Positions 20,788 through 30,363 of a stretch of 64,000 nt of DNA are shown here, piece after piece. Position 1 is the first letter of the stretch, and each line of letters opens with the position of its first letter. The notes beneath the pieces were generated by a model that saw only the letters and a list, made by a program, of their open reading frames with translations, searched no databases and was not told the origin of the DNA. The translations under genes were made by a program, and so were the position numbers. Origin of the DNA: Campanula takesimana (Eukaryota > Streptophyta > Magnoliopsida > Asterales > Campanulaceae); contig JAOWBW010000056.1 of the NCBI GenBank assembly GCA_026119855.1, forward strand, positions 1,651,324 to 1,715,323. The letters are read 5' to 3'.

Positions 20788-21727
20788 TCATGCGCCTTCA
20801 GCTCCTGAAACTCCTGCGCCCTCTTCCAGCTCTGCTCCTGGCGCGCAAATAGACATTAATTCACTGCTTTCAAAGATTGATGTTCTGAAGAAATTAGTTG
20901 TCACTCACTTCAATGTCGCGCATTCCAGTGCAGACAGGCGCGCAGATAGAGTTTCCGCTGATATACTTACTGCCCAATCTGCTGTTGAAGCTAACTTCCA
21001 AGCCTTCACTGAAAACTTTTCACAACAGCAATCTATCACCCAGTGCACCATTGATGAGTATCAAAACATCAATGTGGATCATTTGCGCTATATCAGAGAT
21101 GGTGTTACTGATACTCACGGTGTTGTAAACCGATGTCACCAGCTTTCCAAACAAATCCAGTGCTCCGTTTCAGAAATAGAAGAAGGATTGAAGGATGACG
21201 ACGCGCCTCCTCCCAACCCTTAGTTTTTGGTTTGTTTGTAAGTTGTTAGAACTTTTTTGTGATTAGAAACTTTTACTAGTGATTTAGTGCTTACATGTTT
21301 TAGCACCTTTTGTTTTTGTTCTGTTAAATACTTGTACTTTGTAACTCTTACACCTTGAGTATTAATGAGAACAAAACATCACTTTTGTTTCAAAACTTGT
21401 TCACTCAAACTTCTTGTTTGTAGAACATTGAATGTTGTTTAAAATCATATGCATCATATTTGAACTGCTTCATATTTTATGCATTGAGTTTAAACTTTGT
21501 TTAAACACATTTCAAAACTAAAACTCATATCATTTTGAATGTGTTATAAACTGTTGTTTCTATCTTTCCATTTGTAATGTTTTATCCTTATTGGAATAGA
21601 TTAGAAATCTATATCTTGGACTAGTGTGTGCATTAACTTGAGGCATGATTTACCAATATCATTTATTTGGACATGTTTTTATCAAGTATAATGTTTGTCC
21701 CTGATATAGTAGGTAATGGCATCAATC

Positions 21728-21741
21728 AAATAGGGGGAGAT
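21728..21741 (+). other. Element A polypurine tract
   Basis: AAATAGGGGGAGAT lies immediately before the 3' LTR and is the plus-strand primer site. The preceding 500 bp (21224-21727) is T-rich 3' sequence with no further gene. Confidence 0.85.
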
Positions 21742-23159
21742 TGTTGGGTATGCCCACTTATATCTCAGTTTCAATGTAATAGGATTGATTAGATTTGATT
21801 GATCCATCACCTAAGTTTTATTTCATGGACTTTAGACCTACATGTAAGAAGTATTTATACTTCATTTTTTTAGGTTGTCCATTGTAATAGAATATGCTTA
21901 GGAATAGGGCAAGAAGATCAAAATTCAAAAAAATCACACTTTGAGTTTGAGTCACGCGCCATGTGCCTCACCCCATGCGCCATGCGCCTCTTTAAGCGCG
22001 CGCATGAGTATGCACCTAGCATAGCTCATGCGCCTCAGATGACTCAGAATGCGCATACGCTACGCACCTCTCTAGCTCAACGCACATCATGAATGTTTTT
22101 AACACTCAGTGATTTATTGAAGATTCAAAGACTTGAAGAAGATTTAAACTACGCCAATGATCCAACGGTGGTTAAATAACACGTATGCACCCGCATCTAA
22201 GGACACCTGTCCATAACGGTCATATTTGTGTTATGTGTCTAACGGCTATAAAAGGACACGTGCTCCACTCAATGAGCGACAGCACATCCGTCCTTTCTCT
22301 GACTCACCAAGGATTTCCAACGGCTAGTTTTTGGGGCTCTACTATAAATACCCCATAACTTCAACCATTTGAAGTTGCTAAGCATTTCAAGAATTTCTCT
22401 CTCAAGCATTTGTTGAAGATTTGAAGATTGCCTTTGATTTACCAGAATTCTCAAGAACATCCTCATATCTTCATCCTTAGCCCAGATCCTCAAGCAAAAA
22501 CACTTTAGTTTTCTTGTCCTCTCAATCTCAAAGATCTAAAGAGCATTGAAACTAAAATCACACATGCACCTCTTTAAGTTTGATCACTTAGATCTTTCTT
22601 TAAAAGATACACCGGTTATTGTTTTGGATTTGTTCTTTCATAGAAATAGATCTTGAGTTAGTGTATAAGCTCAAACGATTGTATTTTGTAACACTCACTC
22701 ATTATATAAGATCTCCATTAGAAATCCAATACTAACCATCTTGGTAAAGGACGTAGATCATTTTCCCGATCGAACCTCTCCAAATAGCGCGTACTTATTA
22801 TCTTTCTATTTCCTTTCAATTCATATCATATCTAACTATTTGATTGTTTATTCATTGTAGATTGATTGATTGAACTGTGTTGTGTTTGTTATATCATTTG
22901 CCTTAGTTTCTTATTTCACCCACTTTGAGCCAAAATACTTAGAGTGTGTGTGCGCCCCCTTTATCACACTTTGCACCTATTTACATTACTAAATTCCGCT
23001 GTGCATTTCACTCACTCACATAGGCGCATATCATAACGCTTATTTGATAAAGTGCGCATTTGCAATTGAGTTTATCAAGGGTACGAAAAGAATTTTAAAA
23101 CAGCTATTCACCCCCCATCTAGCTATTTTTCATACCCTTGTTGCCATTTGGGACCAACC
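21742..23159 (+). repeat. Element A 3' LTR
   Basis: Aligns with 7327-8744 at equal length, with roughly 30 substitutions by eye. Several changes fall in GCGC words (for example GCGCCT to GCACCT), as expected from methyl-cytosine deamination. Confidence 0.95.
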
Positions 23160-23439
23160 ATAAGGATTTCTTATGTGTTCGAATTAAACAAGGAAATAAT
23201 GTTTCCTTATGGAATTAAACAACTGACTTTGAGGACACGCATAATATACTCCATTAGTTCTAATTTAATTCAATTTGCTCAAATCGCTCAAATTGCTACA
23301 CAGTAAGGATTTTTGTGATCAAACTTCGTGCAAAGTAGATTATATGCTCCGTTAACCATGGGTATGCAAAGTCACCATCTATTTACTTGTTAGGCACCAT
23401 ATATTTACTTATTATCTGAACCGAAGAAACTAATACTAG

Positions 23440-23474
23440 TATACATACATACATACATACATACATACATACAT
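23440..23474. repeat. (CATA)n microsatellite
   Basis: Uninterrupted ATAC/CATA tetranucleotide run of about eight to nine units. Confidence 0.95.
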
Positions 23475-24278
23475 GACGAACTACTAGTCATCTGATTTTC
23501 GACAATAAATAAACCGAAAAACCATGGAAAAGTTAGAATTTAACCGAACCACAATGGTCCAGAAAGCGGTTTAAACCAAAGTTCTGAATATGACTCCATT
23601 ATTCAGACCATGGCTCAGAGCACAATCCAGACAATAATTTAGGCCACAACTGATTAACAATCTAAATAAAAATTGTTGATCACAGAGGAAGGGCGAGGGT
23701 GCGGGAGGAAGAGCGAGAGATTTTGATGCACGAGGAAATGTCAAAAGAGGAAGACTGAAGGGGAAGAGACTAGAGCATAGAGAGGGAAGGAAAAGAACGC
23801 ACGCTAGAGAGCGACTGAAGTATAGATAGGGAAGGAAACAAACGCATTTTACTGTGATGACGCTAGAGAGAACTTAGCTAATATGTGCCAATGATAACAA
23901 ACTATAACATGGATTTGAAATACCACACAAGGGTTAGGATTAGTCCGATGAATGGAAAATATTAATGATATAACAATGGGCCTTTTGGTTTGGTGTTTGG
24001 TTTGACAGTTCGGTTTGATGGTTCGTTCTAGCGGGCTCACTTCGCTCCCAAACCAAACCATGTGGTGCATCAATTTTAAAACCGAACCAAACCAAACCAA
24101 ACCAAACCAAACCTCAAAGTTTGTTCAGTTTTTTAAACCATAGTTTAAACTGAACCACTTACAAACTATATATTAGTTACTCTCATTTTAGCAACCTTAT
24201 GTTTACATTTAGTATCAAATATGCATCTATTGTTTCACTTTTATCACTTAGACCAAGGGTCTCATTTTCGTATCATAA

Positions 24279-24512
24279 CGTGATCCAGGATTTCGAACCG
24301 CTCCACCGAGCGGTTAGCTCCACCCCGGTCCACCCAATGGTGGATAGTATAGCCACCTCATTTTTTTTCGATGGATGAGATGTGTCCGAGCTCGGTAGGA
24401 CCCACAAAAAATTGAAATCATTTTAGCCGCACATATGATGAGCTCGCCTATGTGGCCTTGATCAGAGCCGTTGGGTGGAGGGGTGGAGCGGTTCCGGGTC
24501 CCGTGACCCACG
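24279..24512. mobile_element. MITE with about 30-bp terminal inverted repeats
   Basis: The left end contains GAACCGCTCCACC then CTCCACCCCGGTCCACCCAA. The right end is the imperfect reverse complement (GGGTGGAGGGGTGGAGCGGTTC). The element is 234 bp and non-coding. Superfamily was not determined; no clear TSD was found. Confidence 0.55.
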
Positions 24513-24826
24513 CACAAAATATCTTAAATTTTTGATAAAAACATTGCATGTGCCATCTATGACCTAATTTGCTCATGGGTTTTTGGTTGATTTACATGTC
24601 AAAATTTTAAGGCACGTACATTACTTAGTTCTTGCATGCTTATATGATTGTAAAATGAGTTAACGACCAAAATGACCCGCTTAGTATATGAATGAGTAAA
24701 CAACCAAAATGACCCGCCTACTATATGGATTACACCAATTTGACTTATGTACTATGTAAACTACCAAACTAACCTGCTTACTATCTATAAATTAACCAAA
24801 TCGACCTAAATCGTTAATAGATGTTA

Positions 24827-25904
24827 GGCCAAAATACATTTACCCCCCCAAAGTATCCACCGAATCCCACTTTGCCCCCCAGCGCCAAATTTGTCCCACT
24901 TTGCCCCCCAAAGCTTCAATTTGTCCCACTTTCCCCCCAGCTCCAGACTTTGCACCCCAGAACTAACGAATGTTAGAAAATTTAACAGAATAGGTAACGA
25001 TTGGACTATTTTGTAATGCTTATTAGTTTTTAAGGGTCAAAATGCAAAGTTTCAAATATTAAGTACTAAAAATTTATTTATTTTTCCAAATATTTAACAT
25101 TATCTTAAATCTTAAATAATTAATAAGTCTTGAAACTAATACTAATTTTATGCTAATTTTTTTTTTTAAAAAAATATGAAATTATTTTTTCTAAATAAAT
25201 GAAATTTATTTTTTTAATAAAACTAAAAATTAAGTATGTTTTTTTTATTTTTTAAATAAAAATATTTAAAAGAATATTGTACTTTTTTCAACAAACAAAA
25301 AAATACAATATTTTTATAAAATAAAAAAAAGGCTATAATGTTTTATTTTTTTTAAATAAAATTCTTACAAAAATTACAATTTAAAATTTTTATTTTATAT
25401 TTTTTAAAAATATAAATAAAACTTTACAATGTTTTTTTAGAAAAAAAATCTTTATTTTTTTAAATATTTTTATTTAAAAAATAAAAAAAACATACTTAAT
25501 TTTTAGTTTTATTAAAAAAAATAAATTTCATTTATTTAGAAAAAATAATTTCATATTTAAAAAAAAAAAAAAATTAGCATAAAATTAGTATTAGTTTCAA
25601 GACTTATTAATTATTTATGATTTAAGATAATGTTAAATGTTTGGAAAAATAAATAAATTTTTAGTACTTAATATTTGAAACTTTGCATTTTGCCCCTTAA
25701 AAACTAATAAGCATTACAAAATAGTCCAATCGTTACCTATTCTGTTAAATTTTCTAACATTCGTTAGTGATGGGGTGCAAAGTCTGGAGCTGGGGGGGAA
25801 AGTGGGACAAATTGAAGCTTTGGGGGGCAAAGTGGGACAAATTTGGCGCTGGGGGGCAAAGTGGGATTCGGTGGATACTTTGGGGGGGTAAATGTATTTT
25901 GGCC
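24827..25904. mobile_element. Element F: Mutator-type foldback element, 9-bp TSD, nested in E1
   Basis: Near-perfect arms of about 445 bp (24827-25271 and 25459-25904) start and end with GGCCAAAATACATTTAC and its complement, around an AT-rich spacer of about 187 bp. A perfect 9-bp TSD, TAGATGTTA (24818-24826 and 25905-25913), is the Mutator signature. Each arm's outer part has three related GTCCCACTTTGCCCCCC-type blocks in tandem. There is no coding capacity. It can fold into one long hairpin. Confidence 0.92.
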
Positions 25905-26089
25905 TAGATGTTATTGAGCGTTAGTAATGTAACGGATATGGCAATAAAAAAAATCAAATTGCCCCCTAACCAAACAGATTTCTAACTTACTTAACTGAGT
26001 ACTATAATTGACTAATTATAATAAATATAAAGGGCTAAACTTGAAATATTTATTTAGACATTAACACCCCCCCCCACCACCACATCAAA

Positions 26090-26520
26090 ATGTTGGAAAC
26101 CTCAAAGATTTTTCTCAACCTTCTTCTCAGGTTGCCTCACGCCTGCCCACTGACTTAGTACTCTCACACCACCGGCCGACCACCTTCTCATCCAACATAA
26201 CCCTCCCAATTCCCAGCTTCTCCACCAACAGACCCGTCCCTTTATCCCACTCCCATCCCTTCTTTCCAAACTCCGGCGACTACAAAAACCTCCCATTGCA
26301 AGATCCGGTCGCCTACACCTTCCCTGCCGCAACTCCCTTCTGACCAAACCCTAGTGAAGTCCACCTTTGAAACCGTTGAATCAGTCAACAAACTCATATC
26401 TACCCTCTTTGTTTCCCTCCACCCTCTCCTGTAAAGTCGGATCCCTTCCCACGCCGCCCCCTTCTGTCTCAAATACCAATTCGTCCGCAATTTAATCCGT
26501 GGCAGAGGCTTCATATAGTT
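26090..26520. other. Gene-like (possibly captured) segment inside E1
   Basis: This stretch is CT-rich and much less AT-rich than its surroundings, with plant exon/leader character. It has no intact long frame (the best are 81 and 90 codons on the minus strand). A gene fragment inside a long-TIR element is the Pack-MULE pattern. The parent gene was not recognised. Confidence 0.35.
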
Positions 26521-27419
26521 TTCCAGGTCTTAACCGTATGAGAGGATTTGTCGATCTGAAATTAAATATGTAAATCTAGGTAATTTTATATCTAAATCTG
26601 AGGGAAAAAAAATATCAAAATTGTTGATTACAACTATTGTGAAGATGAGTGTTATTTGCGATTGTTTTGATTTGTGATATTATGTTTTGTAAATATGGCT
26701 GTTATCTTGATCTTAGTTTGCTGTGAATGATGGTGATGATAGTGGTAATGAAGTAGTGGTGTTGGCAAAATTTGGAAACATTACTTGATGATGGCTGCCA
26801 TGTGATGGTGCGGCTTGATAGGGTAGTGATTACAATAATTAGAAATAATTGGTGTTATAAAATTAACATTTTGTTTGGTTTGTATTGATGGTGTTGGTTG
26901 CAGGTGGTATTGATTGTTTAGTTTTGTAGAAGCTGGTGGTGGGAGGTGGTGGTAGTTGCCTAGTTGGTGGAGAAGAAAGTAACTAGATATTTCAGTACTC
27001 ATTTTAGAAATTTGTTTAGATAAAGGCCAATCTGAAAATTTTAATTGTTATACCCATTAAGTTATTAACGCTCGTTAATATTTGTTAACATCTATTAACG
27101 ATTTAGGTCGATTTGGTTATTTTATAAATAGTACGCAGGTTAGTTTGGTAGTTTAGATAGTACAGAGGTCAAATTGTTGGTTTTCATATAGTACACGGGT
27201 GATTTTGGTTGTTTACTCATATATGAATACAACCAAAATGACCTGCGTACTATCTAAACTACCAAAATGACCCGTGTACTATTAATAAATGAACCAAATC
27301 AACCTAAATTGTTAATAAAAGTTAGTGGATATCAACTATCGTTAGTAATTTAACGGATATTACAATAAAACTTTCAAATTGCCCTTATAACCTAACAAAA
27401 TCCTAAAATAAAAAACATT

Positions 27420-28105
27420 TAATTTACACCCTACACAACGCGACACCTTCACCCTTGTCCTCGTCGTGATTTCCACTCTCCGACACAAAACCCTCTCTCT
27501 GATCTCCATCACCCCAGATATCTCTCTCAATTCACACCACCACCCAAGCTCGCCGTCTCTCTATATCCTCCAACTCAATTCACGCTGATGACTTAACCTT
27601 CCCCATCGACTTTCACACCAACTCTTCACCTCGCCTCAGAAAGAAATCAATAACTGACATCCTACTCAATCCACACCGCCACCATAACCGAATTAAACCC
27701 CATTCTCTCACTCTAAAGCCGAGCAAGAAATCCAGTCATCCAAAAGCAAAAATTCCAGCGACATCTTGAAAGTCCAGCCAGTCAACTGCAATTTTTCCAG
27801 CGACCATCGAGTTCGCACGCCGTTCTTCACCAAATTCGAAAGAAAGATACTTAGTTCTAGGGGCTCTCGTTAAATTTTGAGGTTTCAATTCACATCTCTA
27901 AGCTTGAAATACTTTAGAATTCACTCACTCACTAATATGTCTTGAATATATTACTGGGATTTCCGTGCTTGATTGAATTGTTGAGTATATTGCGCAAAGT
28001 AACTTGGGGATTGTTGGAGTTTGATTAGGCACTTTAATCAATTAATATTTCAATACTAGCAAATTCATGAAATGGAGCTACATGTAAATTAAATGGTTTT
28101 GATTT
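27420..28105. other. Gene-like (possibly captured) segment inside E2
   Basis: The 27430-27860 part is C- and A-rich with CTCTCTC leader-like patches and many stops in all frames. It resembles a 5' leader plus degraded exon. The rest to 28105 is AT-rich, intron-like sequence. The parent gene was not recognised. Confidence 0.3.
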
Positions 28106-28326
28106 TAGGATTTTGTTAGGTTATGGGGGCAATTTGAAAGTTTTATTGTAATATCCGTTAAGTTACTAACGATAGATAACATCCACTAACTTTTATTAAC
28201 GATTTAGGTTGATTTGGTTCATTTATTAATAGTATGTAGGTTGTTTTGGTAGTTTAGATAGTACGGGGTCATTTTGATTGTATTCATATAGTACGCGGGT
28301 CTTTTGGTCGTTTACTCATTGTAAAA

Positions 28327-29050
28327 TTGTACTATAAATATATGAAGCAAAAACATTCTTTTATTATAATATTATAAGTTAATTCATTAGTTAACATGTT
28401 TTTTAAGGCAAATGGTGTTAATTCATTACACCTCTGCCCCCGATTACATATTCTTTCGCAAAACAAAACCCTAGTTTGCCTGCCTCCATCCCTCCCTCAT
28501 CACCAATAATCTCGCCTCTGCCTCGGGGTTTTGGTGATTCTTCAAAGGTGATTTTTTTTTAAAATTTATTTCTTCTCCTTTTTCTTTGCAACCCTAATCA
28601 GATCAGAATCAAATTCAGTCTTCTCCCCAATAACTATATGAGACAGTGTAATTTTTTTTCTGGGTTCTTTCTGCTGCAATTTCTTTCTCTTTTGCCTTAT
28701 AAATTAGATGTGAACCCTAGAATGATACTCCGTGTTAATTAGTTGTTTAATTGCTATTTCTAAGATTAAATGTGTTTCCAACAAAGGTTCAATCTTGTTA
28801 TTCGTTGTTTAATCAAAGCTAATTGCTTATTGATTTTGTTCAATTACGCTATGAAATCGGAGAAGATACAAAAATCAGGAAACATATATATTCATGTCCA
28901 TTTTTTATCCCTAGTCCATGATCATGTAGTATGTGTATCCATATAATGCTGCTAAAGTTCTTGTTACCATGTAGATAAGTGTGCTAATTTCGATCGTTAA
29001 TTCTGAATTTTGCAGTATTCCTTAGAATGAGATTAATATTAGCCAAAAGG
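28327..29050 (+). other. 5' region of F-box copy 2
   Basis: A C-rich leader-like stretch lies at about 28435-28550, with a possible donor near 28546 (CAAAG|GTGATT). T-rich intron-like sequence follows to TTTTGCAG, just before the coding part. This mirrors the 5'-UTR intron proposed for copy 1. Confidence 0.4.
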
Positions 29051-30189
29051 ATGGGTAAAAAGATAAAGAGGAAACATGAACGTTCACCCCCACAAGAAAT
29101 CATATCAAAAATACTGATTGAACTCCCAGCAAAATCTGTGATGAGATTCAGTTGTGTTTCCAAGACATGGCTCTCTATAATCGAAGATCCATACTTTGTC
29201 AAATCTCACCATGCTCGCTCCTATAACCGCCCAGGTGGAATTAATATTATTGTTTCCGGGAAAGTGCCTGATTATGAAGAGAACATGAGTACTTATAATG
29301 TCTTTTATACAGATTCAAATGGTAGATCACCCCTTAAGCGTTTGACCCCGCCGGATGTTCTTCTGACAAGCCTTCATTTTACTCAATTACGTTCCGTCCA
29401 TGGTTTAATCTGTGCCAGTAATTGTATATGGAACCCTATCACTAATGAAAGCATTGTTCTTCCATCCATTAGTCTAACTGCTTTGATAGATGGAGAAGGT
29501 TTCAGTAATAAGTATTGGCCAAATTACTATTTAGGCTTTGATTCAACAAATAACGCATACAAAGTCCTTTGCATTCTTGACATTTGTCATAGTTTACAAG
29601 GATTTTACAAGCACACGGGTTTTCAAGATTTTGGACCTTGGAGGCTCCTCTTGGAGAGACGTTGAATCTATTCCATCTAAGCTTGTAGATTCTGACTTCA
29701 CCGTAGATTCATGTTCTATTGACAACTTGATTTGTTTCGGTCTATCAAAGTCTGTATTTGCTTTTGATGTTAGATGCGAGAAGTTTAAAAAAATACGACC
29801 CCCCGGATGGTTTGAAGTATCCGTACCATATGGTACAAGTTGGAGAATGTATTTCTCTCGTAGACAAAAAGTTTGAAACAATGTGGATACTGGAAGACAA
29901 TAAGAAACGTCAGTGGAGGAGTGAATGGCTTGACATAGGACCTTTGCTAGAGGGCATGAAACATGACAAATATGGGGGTATTACTCCTTTGGGTGCTAAC
30001 CATAATGGGGAGATCCTACTCAAAATTAGCTCTGGTGGAAGGGAGTACTACTATTACTATGATATTGACACCAAAACAGGACGAAAGGTCTTCAAGCTTA
30101 CTCGCAGAATAAATGGGATGCATCACAATCTCTCGCCTGACGATGTATCTCTTGTGACACACGTCGAGAGCATATATCGGCTGAAGTGA
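29051..30189 (+). pseudogene. F-box/FBA protein pseudogene, copy 2
   Basis: Close relative of the minus-strand gene at 4639-5691. Starting at ATG 29051 (MGKKIKRKHERSPPQEII), the F-box is complete (IISKILIELPAKSVMRFSCV), and FBA blocks follow (WNPITNESIVLPSISL, YYLGFDSTNNAYKVL). Relative to copy 1 a net 5-bp deletion between about 29574 and 29605 shifts the frame. A one-base insertion in an A/C run near 29785-29800 shifts it again. The end, THVESIYRLK, is conserved. So copy 2 has the intact start that copy 1 lacks, and copy 1 has the intact body. Both are probably inactive. It is in inverted orientation to copy 1, about 23 kb away; element D lies 49 bp past its stop. Confidence 0.85.
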
Positions 30190-30238
30190 AGAGCAAAAGT
30201 CGATGCCATTTTATTTTCTTTCTTTTTTGTTTTCAAGT

Positions 30239-30363
30239 TGTCAAGGATTAGAGAAAGAGATAGTCGGAGTCAATCATACATGGAGAGAGATAATTGATAT
30301 GAGAGACTCAAATAATACATAGAGAGAGATAATTGATATGAGAGACTCAAATAATATTGTATG
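30239..30363 (-). repeat. Element D 3' LTR, first part
   Basis: Starts TGTCAAGGATTAGAG and contains two copies of a roughly 36-bp direct repeat (GGAGAGAGATAATTGATATG core). It continues at 42952 after element B and its TSD. Confidence 0.88.

Larger units (their letters stand above)
16449..21223 (+). pseudogene. Element A ORF3 exon 2 (accessory protein), frameshifted, with stops and split by a solo LTR
   Basis: The accessory gene is located like the Sirevirus env-like ORF. It starts DPANFRPGETIDLAELSL, with an N-terminal domain whose LVDEFFSTADLVETPADGY and LNWPQILFKTLSDQIDKYN blocks align with ORF3 of element C. This domain resembles the 'putative plant transposon protein' family. Next come an acidic segment (about 17210-17300), an NLS-like PPKRPRS (about 17360), a charged Lys/Glu/Arg region, Ala-Pro-rich linkers built on GCGCCT codons, and a helical C-terminal part. 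Breaks are a frameshift near 16690, another near 17205, in-frame TAGs at 17574-17576 and 17883-17885, and the solo LTR at 18340-20787. The coding sense resumes in frame after the LTR and TSD and ends at 21223. No signal peptide or membrane segment is visible. Without the insertion it would be near 790 residues. Confidence 0.7.
7327..23159 (+). mobile_element. Element A: Sirevirus-type Ty1/copia LTR retrotransposon with accessory ORF3
   Basis: Complete element with two 1418-bp LTRs (7327-8744 and 21742-23159), a tRNA-iMet primer-binding site, a polypurine tract and a perfect 5-bp TSD, ATAAG (7322-7326 and 23160-23164). Order is LTR, PBS, gag, pol (protease, integrase, RT, RNase H), spacer, ORF3, PPT, LTR. 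Large LTRs, a long Gag with a C-terminal extension, and an ORF after pol are Sirevirus/Maximus features. By eye the LTRs differ at roughly 30 positions (about 2%). At a commonly used rate of 1.3e-8 per site per year that is under about 1 million years. gag has frameshifts and a stop, pol has two stops, and ORF3 has a frameshift, stops and a 2.45-kb insertion. This copy is therefore defective. The word ATGCGCC and GCGC cores recur throughout. Confidence 0.95.
23165..24647. other. Intergenic spacer with simple repeats and one MITE
   Basis: No gene is supported. The stretch continues the locus that element A interrupted at 7326. It holds a (CATA)n microsatellite at 23440-23474, an ACCAA pentamer run at about 24084-24113, and the MITE at 24279-24512. 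A GC-richer part near 23690-23840 (GAGGAAGGGCGAGGG-like) shows no clear open frame. Confidence 0.5.
24693..27219. mobile_element. TIR element E1, nested in E2, 8-bp TSD
   Basis: Termini are TGAGTAAACAACCAAAAT and its reverse complement, with the 8-bp TSD TATATGAA (24685-24692 and 27220-27227). The TIRs are about 190 bp and closely related to those of E2, so one family member jumped into another. The left TIR is split by element F (24827-25904). Inside, 26090-26520 looks like captured gene sequence and 26520-27030 is AT-rich. No transposase is encoded. Confidence 0.85.
24656..28318. mobile_element. TIR element E2 (outermost), 8-bp TSD
   Basis: Termini are TGAGTTAACGACCAAAA (left) and the reverse complement of TGAGTAAACGACCAAAA (right). 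The 8-bp TSD TTGTAAAA is perfect (24648-24655 and 28319-28326). The TIRs are about 215 bp. The left one is split by E1 after its first 37 bases and resumes at 27228. Without E1 it is about 1.1 kb. The inner part (27420-28105) has no transposase and resembles gene-derived sequence. Long TIRs with 8- or 9-bp TSDs suggest a non-autonomous Mutator-like element; hAT is the alternative. Confidence 0.85.
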
